The notes under the pieces are model-generated. The model was not told where the DNA came from and ran no database searches. It was given only the letters and a program-made list of their open reading frames with translations. Both the position numbers and the translations under genes were made by a program. DNA of 64,000 nt from Phycisphaerales bacterium UBA7812. GTDB taxonomy: Bacteria; Planctomycetota; Phycisphaerae; Phycisphaerales; UBA1924. Within the stretch, counting starts at the first letter, position 1, and every line of letters starts with the position of its first letter. Shown here piece by piece: positions 1-8,104 of the stretch. The stretch is taken from the NCBI GenBank assembly GCA_002480345.1, contig DLBY01000030.1, forward strand, positions 17,120 to 81,119. The letters are read 5' to 3'.

Positions 1-1
1 C

Positions 2-661
2 CAGTACCCGGGCGTCCCCGCCCGCCTCTGGCAGAACAACGGGACGGTGCTGGGTGTCCCCCGCTTCACCGACATCGCGAGCAGCGCCGGCATCCAATTC
101 CAGGGCCTCGGGCGTACGCTCGTCACGCTCGACTTCGACCGCGACGGCGATCTCGACCTCGCGATGAGTGCAAAGGACAGCCCGATGCGTGTCTGGCGGA
201 ACGACACAAAGGGGTCCAGCCACTGGGTCCAGTTCGTGCTTGATTCGCGCGCACACCCGTGCCTGCCGCCCAACGGCCGTCACGCCGTGATCGAACTCGA
301 GGCGGGCGGGATCACCCACATGCGCGCGCTCGACGGGGGCCCGACCTACCTCGGCAACCCTGAATTGCTCGCCCACATCGGGCTGGGAACGAACCCGACC
401 ATCGACGCCGCCCGCGTCGTCTGGCCGGATGGATCTATCAACGATCTGGGTTCCCCCGCGGCCGACACCCGCCACGCCGTCGCCGCGTACCACCCCGCCG
501 ACATCGTGCAAGACGGCGTTTTCGACCTCGCCGACCTCCAGGCGTTTGTCTCGGCCTTCCTCGCGGGCGACTCCGTCGCCGACCTGAACCCCGACGGCGT
601 GCTCGACCTTGCGGATCTTGTACCCTTCGTCCATGCCCTCACCGGCTCGCCCTGCGACTGA
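2..661 (+). CDS. Secreted VCBS/ASPIC-UnbV protein with dockerin-like tail (5' partial)
   Basis: The frame is open from the window edge, so the N-terminus is missing. A VCBS/FG-GAP calcium-type loop (DFDRDGDLDL) lies at about residues 44-53 of the visible part. An ASPIC/UnbV-like region (…HAVIELEAGG…VVWPDGS) typical of CRTAC1-like secreted proteins follows. The last 55 residues hold two EF-hand-like dockerin units (VFDLADLQAFVSAF and VLDLADLVPFVHAL) ending SPCD. By family, such proteins are exported and extracellular or cell-surface; the ligand is unknown. The tail matches three other proteins in this window. The 3' end overlaps the methyltransferase start by about 29 bases. Confidence 0.85.
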   Translation, partial: QYPGVPARLWQNNGTVLGVPRFTDIASSAGIQFQGLGRTLVTLDFDRDGDLDLAMSAKDSPMRVWRNDTKGSSHWVQFVLDSRAHPCLPPNGRHAVIELEAGGITHMRALDGGPTYLGNPELLAHIGLGTNPTIDAARVVWPDGSINDLGSPAADTRHAVAAYHPADIVQDGVFDLADLQAFVSAFLAGDSVADLNPDGVLDLADLVPFVHALTGSPCD

Positions 662-1460
662 TCCATCCCCGCCCGCTGACGAAGCCGTCGCGATGGTCAC
701 ACGGGCCGACTGGCTCGACTTCGCGGCGACGCTCGCTCCGGGATCGGTCGATCTTCTCTATGCCGACCCCCCGTTCAACACCGGGAAGGTCCAGCGGGGA
801 CGGACCCGCGAGGACACCCCTTCTGCGCCCCCCTCCTACCACGATGCATTCGAGACCACGGCGCACTGGGTCCGCTGGCTCCGCGACCGGCTCGTCGCGA
901 CCCTCCCCGCCCTCAAGCCCTCCGCGTGCGTCCTGCTGCACATCGACTGGCGCACCAGCCATCACGCGCGCCTGCTGCTCGATGACCTGCTCGGGGCGGA
1001 CCGGTTCGTCAATCATCTGATCTGGTCGTACGGGCTCGGGGGGTCGTCCCCGCGCCGCTTTGCGCGCAAGCACGACGACATCCTGTTCTATGCGATGGAT
1101 CCCGACCGCTACTTCTTCGATCCACCCATGGTCCCCGCGACCAGCAACCGGATGAGGGGCGAACTCAAGAAGGCGACCGATGTCCTCGATATCCCCGCGA
1201 TCAACAACATGGCGGCCGAGCGGACGGGGTACCCGACACAGAAGCCCCTGGCGTTGCTGGACCTGCTTGTGCGAGCCTGCTGTCCGCAGGGTGGGCTCGT
1301 GATCGATCCGTGCTTCGGCTCGGGCACGACGCTCGTCGCGGCAGCTCACGCCGGGCGTGCCGCCCACGGCTGCGACGCCAACCCCGACGCCGTCGCGATC
1401 GCTCGTGCACGGCTGACGGCGTTGGATCGTGTCGGTTCTGATCCCGATCCGCGGGGATAG
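633..1460 (+). CDS. Site-specific DNA methyltransferase, beta class (N6-adenine or N4-cytosine)
   Basis: An AdoMet-dependent amino-methyltransferase. The catalytic motif IV (DPPFNTG) is at residues 45-51 and precedes the AdoMet-binding motif I (DPCFGSGTT, about 225-233). This order defines the beta class of DNA methylases. The conserved TQKPLALLDLLVRA helix sits just before motif I. At about 275 residues the length is normal. No restriction endonuclease or specificity subunit is adjacent, so it looks like an orphan methylase. The start is uncertain: ATG 633 overlaps the upstream gene by 29 bases, TTG 609 would extend it, and ATG 693 would still keep every motif. The target base and site cannot be read from sequence. 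Confidence 0.9.
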   Translation: MPSPARPATDPSPPADEAVAMVTRADWLDFAATLAPGSVDLLYADPPFNTGKVQRGRTREDTPSAPPSYHDAFETTAHWVRWLRDRLVATLPALKPSACVLLHIDWRTSHHARLLLDDLLGADRFVNHLIWSYGLGGSSPRRFARKHDDILFYAMDPDRYFFDPPMVPATSNRMRGELKKATDVLDIPAINNMAAERTGYPTQKPLALLDLLVRACCPQGGLVIDPCFGSGTTLVAAAHAGRAAHGCDANPDAVAIARARLTALDRVGSDPDPRG

Positions 1461-1468
1461 AGTCGCTG

Positions 1469-2050
1469 ATGCCGGGCCGCCTCTTCCGCCTTTACCAGCG
1501 AAAGCGCGTGATCAACATCAACGCGAATGTGATCGCCGCGGGCCTGGGCTCGACCGCGATTGTGGTCGGGTTGATCTGGCTGCTGAAGCACCCGCTGGAT
1601 CAGCACTGGGCGACCTGGGGATACACGCTCTTTTCGCTCGTCGCGGACATCCTTCTGGATGTCGCGATCTTCGCGGCGTTGCACTGGATCGCGAACCACT
1701 GGCGCCCGGTCGAGGGGCGGACGGACAAGGAAAGAATGGAACTGGGCGCCGCGGCACCGCCGCACCTGGAAGACACGGCGCGGGTCCAGCTCGAACGCGC
1801 CGTCCTCAGCCCGCTCTATTACCTGATCGCGGTCGCGGGCACCGAGGGGCTCCAGCGGATGGGCCTGCATCCCTCCGCCGCGGTCTCGATCGCGTACCCC
1901 ATTGGCCTGCTCGTCACGCGCACACTTCACACCTGGTGGGGCCTGAAGACCGGGACCTTCGAGGACCACACGATCCGCGAGAAGCGGGCCCGGATCGAAG
2001 CGAAGAAACAGCGCAGGCGCCGGAACAGCTCCGCCTCGGCCGAGTCTTGA
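1469..2050 (+). CDS. Hypothetical multi-span membrane protein
   Basis: Not recognised with certainty. The 193-residue product has a basic N-terminus (RLYQRKR). Hydrophobic segments at about 22-40, 50-70, 113-130 and 140-160 suggest four membrane spans. The C-terminus is highly charged and Arg/Lys-rich (about 165-190) and should lie in the cytoplasm. It follows the methyltransferase by 8 bases on the same strand and may be co-transcribed. It converges on gcvT. The spacing pattern recalls small DUF2061-like membrane proteins, but that is only an impression. Coding is supported by strand continuity and the clear hydrophobic periodicity. Confidence 0.7.
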   Translation: MPGRLFRLYQRKRVININANVIAAGLGSTAIVVGLIWLLKHPLDQHWATWGYTLFSLVADILLDVAIFAALHWIANHWRPVEGRTDKERMELGAAAPPHLEDTARVQLERAVLSPLYYLIAVAGTEGLQRMGLHPSAAVSIAYPIGLLVTRTLHTWWGLKTGTFEDHTIREKRARIEAKKQRRRRNSSASAES

Positions 2051-2089
2051 TCAGTCACCTCGCCTTGCCCGCGTACCGCTCGTTTCTGC

Positions 2090-3229
2090 TCAGCTCCGCT
2101 TGTAGAACGGCAGGGTCACCCGCTTCGCGTCGAGCTGCGCGCGGCCCGTGTCCACCTTGCACGAGCCGCCCTCTTCGAGCACACCCGTGCGCACATACGC
2201 CATCGCGATCGACTTGCCGAGCGTGGGGCTCATGCATCCGCTGGTGATATCGCCGATCTTCTCGCCCGACTCGTCGAGGACGGGCATGCCCTGGCGGGCG
2301 GTGCGCTTGCCGTCGAGTTCGAGCCCGACGAGGGTGAGCTCGGGCCCTCCCGCGTCGGTGATCTTCTGGAGCGCTTCCTGGCCGATGAAGGTCTCTCCGT
2401 GCTCTTCTTCGCTCTTGTTGAGGGCGATGGCGAAGCCGAAGCCGCAGGCGAGGGCGGAGATGTCCTCGCTGAGTTCATGGCCGTACAGCGGCATGCCCGC
2501 TTCGAGGCGAAGGGTATCGCGGCAGCCGAGCCCGGCGGGCTTCATCGGCGCATCGTCGGCGTTGGGGTCGATGTCCTTCATGAGAAGCTTCATCGCCATG
2601 TTGACGCCGCTGGCGGGGAGGATGACCTCCACCCCGTCTTCGCCTGTGTACCCCGTCCGGCTCACGACGAGCTTGAGCACAAGCAGGTTCTTGGTGAGAA
2701 ACCGGTACTTCTTGAGCGTCGGGATCTCTTTGCTGACCCCCGAGATCAGTTCCATAATCTTCGGGCCCTGGGCGGCGAGCATCGCGGTCTTGAAAGTCTT
2801 GTCGGTGACCTTGACCTTGAACTCGCGGCGCGTGATGACCTCCTCGAGGTGGGCGATGATCTTTTCGCGGTTCGCGGCGTTGACCACGACGAGGAACTCG
2901 TCCTCGTCCATGCGCATGACGATGACATCGTCCTTTACGCCCCCGTGCGGGTTGCACATGAACGAATAGCGGCACTGGCCCTCCTGCATCGTGCCGATGA
3001 CGCGGGTGCAGGTGTGCTCAAGGAGCCGCTTGGCGTGGAGACCCTTGATCTCGAGCCGGCCCATGTGGCTGACATCGAACATGCCCCCCGAGTTGCGGAC
3101 CTGGTTGTGCTCGGAGACGATGCCCTCGTACTTGATTGGCATCTCCCACCCGGCGAAGTCCACCATCTGGGCCTTCTGCGAGGTGTGGAAGTCGTGGATC
3201 GGGCTCTTGTGGAGGGCGGTGGTCGTCAT
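2090..3229 (-). CDS. gcvT: Aminomethyltransferase (glycine cleavage T protein)
   Basis: Transfers the aminomethyl carbon from the lipoyl H protein to tetrahydrofolate, releasing ammonia, in the cytoplasmic glycine cleavage system. The N-terminal landmarks DFAGWEMPIKY, EHNQVR and MFDVSHMG are all present. SRTGYTGEDGVE in the middle and GCRDTLRLEAGMPLYGHEL further on are classic GcvT blocks. About 379 residues is normal length. The frame opens at TTG 3235, but ATG 3229 two codons later gives the usual N-terminus and is preferred. It follows the DUF4286 gene by 8 bases. gcvH and gcvP are not in the window. Confidence 0.96.
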   Translation of the reverse strand: MTTTALHKSPIHDFHTSQKAQMVDFAGWEMPIKYEGIVSEHNQVRNSGGMFDVSHMGRLEIKGLHAKRLLEHTCTRVIGTMQEGQCRYSFMCNPHGGVKDDVIVMRMDEDEFLVVVNAANREKIIAHLEEVITRREFKVKVTDKTFKTAMLAAQGPKIMELISGVSKEIPTLKKYRFLTKNLLVLKLVVSRTGYTGEDGVEVILPASGVNMAMKLLMKDIDPNADDAPMKPAGLGCRDTLRLEAGMPLYGHELSEDISALACGFGFAIALNKSEEEHGETFIGQEALQKITDAGGPELTLVGLELDGKRTARQGMPVLDESGEKIGDITSGCMSPTLGKSIAMAYVRTGVLEEGGSCKVDTGRAQLDAKRVTLPFYKRS

Positions 3230-3237
3230 ACCCAAGG

Positions 3238-3561
3238 TTACGCGTTCCCGGACTCGTACGCGACGAGCCCGGTCCGTCGTTCGAACCGCACCCCGGCGCC
3301 CCCGAACCGCTCTGCGCCCTCGGCGCGCAGCGCGATCGCGGGTCCCGCGTCGTAGGCCTCGTAGGCCGCGCGATCGGCGAACAGGTACCGGGCCTCGACA
3401 CGGATGCCGTCATCGGATGAATCGAGACGGATCGCTTGCCCGCTCTCCGCGCCTCCCTTGATCACATCGTCGATGTGTCCCTCCGCGAGCCAGGCGAGGA
3501 ACCGCGCCGCGGTCGGCTCGTCGGGCAGTGTCGCGGTCACGGAGTAGAAAAATCGCTCCAT
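3238..3561 (-). CDS. Small DUF4286-like protein
   Basis: A cytoplasmic protein of about 107 residues resembling the DUF4286 family: MERFFYSVTATL at the N-terminus, a WLAEGHIDDVIKGG segment, then …ARYLFADRAAYEAYDAGPA. These look like a small ferredoxin-like alpha/beta fold. Function is unknown. The start is ATG 3561 because a strong ribosome site (GGAAGGAG) lies 8 bases upstream; the upstream in-frame GTG has none. It lies 8 bases before gcvT and 28 bases after the NRAMP-like gene on the same strand, so the three probably form one transcript. The link to glycine cleavage is positional only. Confidence 0.8.
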   Translation of the reverse strand: MERFFYSVTATLPDEPTAARFLAWLAEGHIDDVIKGGAESGQAIRLDSSDDGIRVEARYLFADRAAYEAYDAGPAIALRAEGAERFGGAGVRFERRTGLVAYESGNA

Positions 3562-3589
3562 TCGATGCACTCCTTCCACGGGAACGCGT

Positions 3590-4924
3590 TCACCCCTGCA
3601 TCCAGTTCCAGAGGAAAAGCCCCGCGAACAGCGTCCAGAAGGCGATCCCGAGCCGGCTCCAGGCGATCATCGCCTTCCCGGGACGGTGGGCCTCCCCCAC
3701 CTCCGCGGCGAGGATCGCCCGGTGGTTGAACCACGCGAGGAGGGGGGTGCCCAGGAAACTCAGCGTTGTCGCCAGGTCGATCAGCAAGCGGAACCCCTGC
3801 CCCTGAACGCGTCCGATGATCAGCAGGGCACCCGCCGCGATGACGACAAGAGCAGCCCAATAGCCCCGCGTGCGGCAGAGATCCCGCGTAGGAAGGGTGG
3901 TGTCGGCGCGGGCTTCATCCCGCCGGAATCGAGCAGCCGTGATGACGACGCTGCGGGGCAACGCGTCAAGAACGGTGAGCGTTGTCGAGAACATGACCGC
4001 GACCGCACAGGCCGCGATGAGGGGGCGAACCCAAGGACCGATCGAGGCGGCGTAGAGATCGATCAGTTGGTTCGCGAATCCGTCCGAGGACGCGGCGGGC
4101 TCGACGCCCGTCCCGTGGAGCATCCCGGCGCCGAGCACGACGAAGCAGACCGCCAGCAGGACACAGAGCGCGTAGCCGACCCCGAAATCGATCTCGCATT
4201 CGCGCCGCGTCGGCGCGTGCCGCGTCTGTCGCTCGCGCGCGAGCGTCCACAGGGAGTGCCAGACCGAGATATCGAGCGGCGCGGGCATCCAGCCCACCAG
4301 CGCGACGCAGAACGCGAGCATCGCGGCACGCGACGCCGCGTCACCCGGGATGCGGGGCAGCAAGACCAGTGATTCGGATCGCAACTCGGGAGCCTCGAGC
4401 CCGGCTGCGATGAGCGTAGAGACCGCCATCACCGCCATCAGAATCTTGAGGGCTTTGTCGAGCCAGCCGAATCCTCCCACCGCGATGAGCCCGGCGCACA
4501 GCGCGAGCAACCCCGCGGAGATGACCCAGAGAGGCGTACCGGGGCCGACAAGGGGCTCAACAAGCACGAACCTCACGATGGACGCAGTCACGATCGTGAC
4601 GGCCGCCTGGATCGTGAAAGCCGTGCCGACGGTGATCAGCGCGAAGACCCCCAAGGCGTGGACACCCTGATTGCGGTACCCCTGCAGCAGCGAGGTCCGG
4701 GTCGCCGCGGCGTATCGGGGCCCGAACAGCATTGCGGGCAGCTTCATCGCGTGCGCGAGCAGAACAAGCAGGAGCAGCGCGAGCCCGAATTCCGCGCCGG
4801 CGCGGGTCGCCTGCACCAGATGGCTGACACCGATCGCGGCGCCCGCGAAGAGAATCCCCGGCCCCAAAGCGCGGAGGACACGACGCAACGCAGGCCGAGT
4901 CTCGTCAGGGTTCGTCGCGTGCAC
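3590..4924 (-). CDS. NRAMP-related divalent cation transporter (divergent)
   Basis: A polytopic inner-membrane protein of 444 residues with about 11 hydrophobic segments. The N-terminus (LGPGILFAGAAIGVSHLVQATRAGA) aligns with the first NRAMP helix, but the metal-binding DPGN signature is replaced by GVSH. The helix-6 equivalent reads GWMPAPLDISVW and keeps the methionine position. Such proteins form a side branch of the NRAMP/MntH superfamily; whether they move Mn, Fe, Mg or something else is not known to me. The frame starts at GTG 4924 just after an out-of-frame ATG, with no strong ribosome site. It heads the run that includes DUF4286 and gcvT. Confidence 0.8.
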   Translation of the reverse strand: MHATNPDETRPALRRVLRALGPGILFAGAAIGVSHLVQATRAGAEFGLALLLLVLLAHAMKLPAMLFGPRYAAATRTSLLQGYRNQGVHALGVFALITVGTAFTIQAAVTIVTASIVRFVLVEPLVGPGTPLWVISAGLLALCAGLIAVGGFGWLDKALKILMAVMAVSTLIAAGLEAPELRSESLVLLPRIPGDAASRAAMLAFCVALVGWMPAPLDISVWHSLWTLARERQTRHAPTRRECEIDFGVGYALCVLLAVCFVVLGAGMLHGTGVEPAASSDGFANQLIDLYAASIGPWVRPLIAACAVAVMFSTTLTVLDALPRSVVITAARFRRDEARADTTLPTRDLCRTRGYWAALVVIAAGALLIIGRVQGQGFRLLIDLATTLSFLGTPLLAWFNHRAILAAEVGEAHRPGKAMIAWSRLGIAFWTLFAGLFLWNWMQG

Positions 4925-5202
4925 GCGGGCATGCTACCGAAACGCCTTCCAGGAAGCGCTGCGTGCCCTCCGATTCGTGAGAACCCACCCGGAGAAGTGT
5001 GCGTATCGGGAGCCGTTGGGCGTGATCTTCGCCCATCGCTCCCGTTGGCGGGAGCAGGGACGCGCCCGGCGTGTTCCGAGAATCAAGGCCTCCCCTCGCG
5101 TCTCAGCGTGATTCGGGGGGACGGTCTTGGCACCGGGTGGGCTTTGTGCGATAGTGTCGCCCAGCGGGCAGGCCGCCCGCAGAGATGGCTGAGAGGGATC
5201 CC

Positions 5203-6738
5203 ATGCAGACCAGACCGCTTTCGTTCCTGACCGCTCTCGCGATGTGCGGAGCCGTCTGCTCAGCGGGTGAAGTTGCCCGATCGGGGTCCGAGGCGGCAAG
5301 CCCGCGGCTGCAGGAGGTCACGCTGCGACCCAGCCGGACGCCGACCGTCGCAACGAATCTCTGGGGTGAGCCCGTTCCGTCGGGCGAGGGTGCTCCACTC
5401 CTGGGCTGCCAGCGGGTGAGCACGCACCTCTCCAACGCGTTCGATGACACCCAGTGGACCGCGCAGGCTGGCTTCGCGGAGCAGGAGATCATGGCGGCGT
5501 CGTACACGATCAGCGCCGCCGATTTCCCGATCCGAATCGACACGATCCAGGGCCTTTTCGTCACCGCCCAGACGACGGTGACGACGACCACGCGCTACAC
5601 CGTCTTCGTCTGGGAGGGCACGCCCCAGAGCGGCACGATCGTTGCACAGTTCTCCAGCGATGATATCATTCTGCCCAACCTGGTCATGCCGCCCGGCAAC
5701 AACGCGACGCTCCTCGAGGTCAGCGTCGACCCGGGTGATCCGGAACAGATCATCGTCCAGAACAACGGGACCGCGACCTATTCGATCGGCTTCCGCATCG
5801 ACGAGCACAACAACCAGACGCAGAACCCCTGCTTTGTTGCGCCGCCGTCATCCTCCAACGCGTTCCCCGCAACCGATACCAACGGGCTCAACAACCCGAC
5901 GAACAACTGGCTGTTCGCGGTCGATTGTGGGCTGTTGGGTTGCCGGGCGGGGTGGAGCCGGTTCAGCCAACTCGGGCTCTGCACCCCCTCGGGCGACTGG
6001 GCGCTCTCCGCGACCTACACGAGCCTCGCGTGCACGCCCGGCGTCGGCGCGTGCTGCCTGCCCGATGGCTCGTGCACGATCGACTCGGAGGGCAACTGCA
6101 CCGCCAACGGCGGGACCTTCCAGGGCGACGGCACGGTCTGCGAGGATGTCGTCTGCGAGATCCCGCCCCAGGCCTGCTGCTTCGAGTCCACGGGGGGGTG
6201 CCTGAATCTCGATCCGACGGACTGCCTCAACGCGGGCGGCGTGCCCGGCGGTGTCGGCACGACCTGCTCCACCACCGTCTGCTTCCCGGAGGGCGCGTGC
6301 TGCCTCCCCGACGGCTCCTGCGCCGACGGGCTGAGCCCCGAGGAGTGCGCCGCGCTCAACGGCACCTTCGAAGGGGACGGCACAACCTGCGCCTCGGTCG
6401 TCTGCCCCGAGCCCACGGGCTCGTGCTGCTTTCAGACCGGGTTCTGCCTCGAGCTCACCGAGGGTGACTGCGTCAACGCGGGCGGGTCATGGGGCGGCCC
6501 GGGGACCGATTGCACCGATGTCGATGGCGACGGCGAACCCGACGCGTGCCAGGGCGGGGGCTGCACCGACGCGGACCTCGCCGAGCCGTTCGGCGTGCTC
6601 GATCTCGCGGATATCACCGTGTTCATCGGCGCCTTCAACGCTCAGGATCCGATCGCGGACCTCGTCCCCCCGGCGGGCGTCTGGGACCTCGCGGACCTCT
6701 CCGCCTTCGTCGCGAGTTTCATCGACGGCTGCCCATGA
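5203..6738 (+). CDS. Secreted Cys-repeat protein with dockerin-like tail
   Basis: Starts at ATG 5203, preceded by a GAGAGG ribosome site; an in-frame ATG 5185 lies upstream. A signal peptide (about 1-23, ending near CSAGE) is followed by a 250-residue beta-rich region of unknown family. Four Cys-rich repeats of about 42 residues come next (each begins G/Q-A/S-CC and carries about six cysteines). The tail has two dockerin-like units (VLDLADITVFIGAF, VWDLADLSAFVASF) ending DGCP. By comparison it is an exported, disulfide-stabilised surface or matrix protein. No catalytic motif is visible. It stands alone, with 278 bases of noncoding DNA upstream. Confidence 0.85.
   Translation: MQTRPLSFLTALAMCGAVCSAGEVARSGSEAASPRLQEVTLRPSRTPTVATNLWGEPVPSGEGAPLLGCQRVSTHLSNAFDDTQWTAQAGFAEQEIMAASYTISAADFPIRIDTIQGLFVTAQTTVTTTTRYTVFVWEGTPQSGTIVAQFSSDDIILPNLVMPPGNNATLLEVSVDPGDPEQIIVQNNGTATYSIGFRIDEHNNQTQNPCFVAPPSSSNAFPATDTNGLNNPTNNWLFAVDCGLLGCRAGWSRFSQLGLCTPSGDWALSATYTSLACTPGVGACCLPDGSCTIDSEGNCTANGGTFQGDGTVCEDVVCEIPPQACCFESTGGCLNLDPTDCLNAGGVPGGVGTTCSTTVCFPEGACCLPDGSCADGLSPEECAALNGTFEGDGTTCASVVCPEPTGSCCFQTGFCLELTEGDCVNAGGSWGGPGTDCTDVDGDGEPDACQGGGCTDADLAEPFGVLDLADITVFIGAFNAQDPIADLVPPAGVWDLADLSAFVASFIDGCP
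6046..6555 (+). repeat. Four tandem Cys-rich repeats within the secreted protein gene
   Basis: Four consecutive units encode proteins of about 40-43 residues each, starting GACCLPDGSC, QACCFESTGGC, GACCLPDGSC and GSCCFQTGFC. Each unit has a shared C-GGTF/GGVP-type turn and a G-T-x-C end. Units 1 and 3 are most alike; units 2 and 4 share an LN/DC-NAGG pattern. This suggests an A-B-A-B duplication. The even cysteine count per unit suggests disulfide pairing outside the cell. Confidence 0.85.
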
Positions 6739-6787
6739 GTTCCGAGCCCGGGAGGCGCGCGGAATCCCGCTGACCTATGCTGCGCGC

Positions 6788-7369
6788 ATGACCGATCCCA
6801 ACGGCATGCTCGGGGAACTGCGCGCCGCGCAGCAGGCGCTCGATGACTTCGCGTCCGAGGCGATCGCGGCGAAGCTCGAGCGGATCGCGGATGATCTTGC
6901 CTCTTCGCTCCGCGCAGGCGGCAAGATCCTCGCGTGCGGGAACGGGGGCTCATCCGCCGACGCGATGCATTTCTGCGAGGAGCTCACCGGGAGATACCGG
7001 GACGACCGCCCGCCCTACGCCGCGATCTCCTGCACCGACCCCGGCCATATCACCTGCACCGCGAACGACTACGGCTTCGAGCATGTCTTTTCGCGTTGGA
7101 TCCGCGGGCTCGGCCGACAGGGCGACGCGCTGATCGCGCTCTCGACGAGCGGCAACAGCCCCAACATCATCCGCGCAGTCGACTCGGCGAACGACCTGGG
7201 TTTGACGACCGTCTGCCTGCTGGGCAAGGGGGGCGGCGTGCTCCGGGGGCTCGGCACGCACGAGATCCTCGCGCCGGGAGAAACCTCGGACCGGATCCAG
7301 GAACTGCACATGCTCGCGCTCCACGCGCTGGTGCTCGGCATCGAGCGGCGACTCGCCAAACCCGCCTGA
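6788..7369 (+). CDS. gmhA: SIS-domain phosphoheptose isomerase-like protein
   Basis: A cytoplasmic 193-residue single SIS-domain protein. Family members convert sedoheptulose 7-phosphate to D-glycero-manno-heptose 7-phosphate for LPS heptose synthesis. The sugar-phosphate loop ACGNGGSSADAMHF (about 52-65) and ALSTSGNSPNI (about 119-129) are typical, as is the C-terminal helix with IQELHMLALHAL. The His/Glu pair in that helix matches GmhA metal or catalytic positions. DiaA-type initiator proteins share this fold, so the exact role is not certain. ATG 6788 is the first start after the preceding gene. It converges on the next gene with 16 bases between. Confidence 0.85.
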   Translation: MTDPNGMLGELRAAQQALDDFASEAIAAKLERIADDLASSLRAGGKILACGNGGSSADAMHFCEELTGRYRDDRPPYAAISCTDPGHITCTANDYGFEHVFSRWIRGLGRQGDALIALSTSGNSPNIIRAVDSANDLGLTTVCLLGKGGGVLRGLGTHEILAPGETSDRIQELHMLALHALVLGIERRLAKPA

Positions 7370-7385
7370 CGAGCACGAGCAGCGG

Positions 7386-7826
7386 TCACCGTGACCCGAT
7401 TGCGACGGTAATCTCATCGGGGAGCAGGAGCGTCAACGGCGCGTAACCCGGATGATCCGGTAGGCTTGGAGCCGCGGCGCCGCGGGGCGCGGCCCGCTCG
7501 CAAGGCCCGCCCAAGAGCGGCGGCTCGGTCCGGCAGCGTGACGGCGTACGCCACACCAGGATCTCGCGCGGGGTCCCAAACGACACCTCGGAAGCTCTTG
7601 CCCCGATGAGATTCGGGCACCGCCCGTCCACCCGGGGATGCGTCGCGGCGAGCGCGGCGCGGCACGCGTTGTGCCGGTTCCGGGCGTGCATCACCCAATC
7701 ATCGATCGGATAGGTCGTCGCGAGATGGTCGAAGAGATCGTCGTTCGGAGAGGGCGTGGGCGCAGCCCAGACAACGCTGACCAGCATCAGCGTCGGCAAA
7801 CCCGCGATCCTTCCCGCTCGCTGCAT
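7386..7826 (-). CDS. Hypothetical secreted protein
   Basis: No family recognised. The 146-residue product begins with a signal-peptide-like stretch (basic MQRAGR, hydrophobic LPTLMLVSVV, cleavage near WAAPT). A Cys-containing mature part follows (about four cysteines), which could form disulfides in the periplasm. It is convergent with the SIS gene with only 16 bases between, as expected if real, and no better frame covers this stretch. The ribosome site before ATG 7826 is weak. Confidence 0.5.
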   Translation of the reverse strand: MQRAGRIAGLPTLMLVSVVWAAPTPSPNDDLFDHLATTYPIDDWVMHARNRHNACRAALAATHPRVDGRCPNLIGARASEVSFGTPREILVWRTPSRCRTEPPLLGGPCERAAPRGAAAPSLPDHPGYAPLTLLLPDEITVAIGSR

Positions 7827-8104
7827 GATCGATCACATCCTCGTCAGCAGATCCGACATTCGATGCCCGACGACCAGCTGGCCCGTCGTGCCCTCCACGC
7901 AACGGACGATAGCCGGTTCTCTTTCGCAAACCCGCCGAGATCCGCGCGGATCATCCGGCCTCGACCTGTAGCATCTCAGATCGACCGCACCCGTCGGCTC
8001 CCCCTATCATCGCATGATCCGAACGCAGCGCGAACCGAGCGCCGCAGCGGGGCCTCCCGGGCCGCGAGTCGGAGCGAGAAGACCTCACGAAAGGAGCACA
8101 CGCG

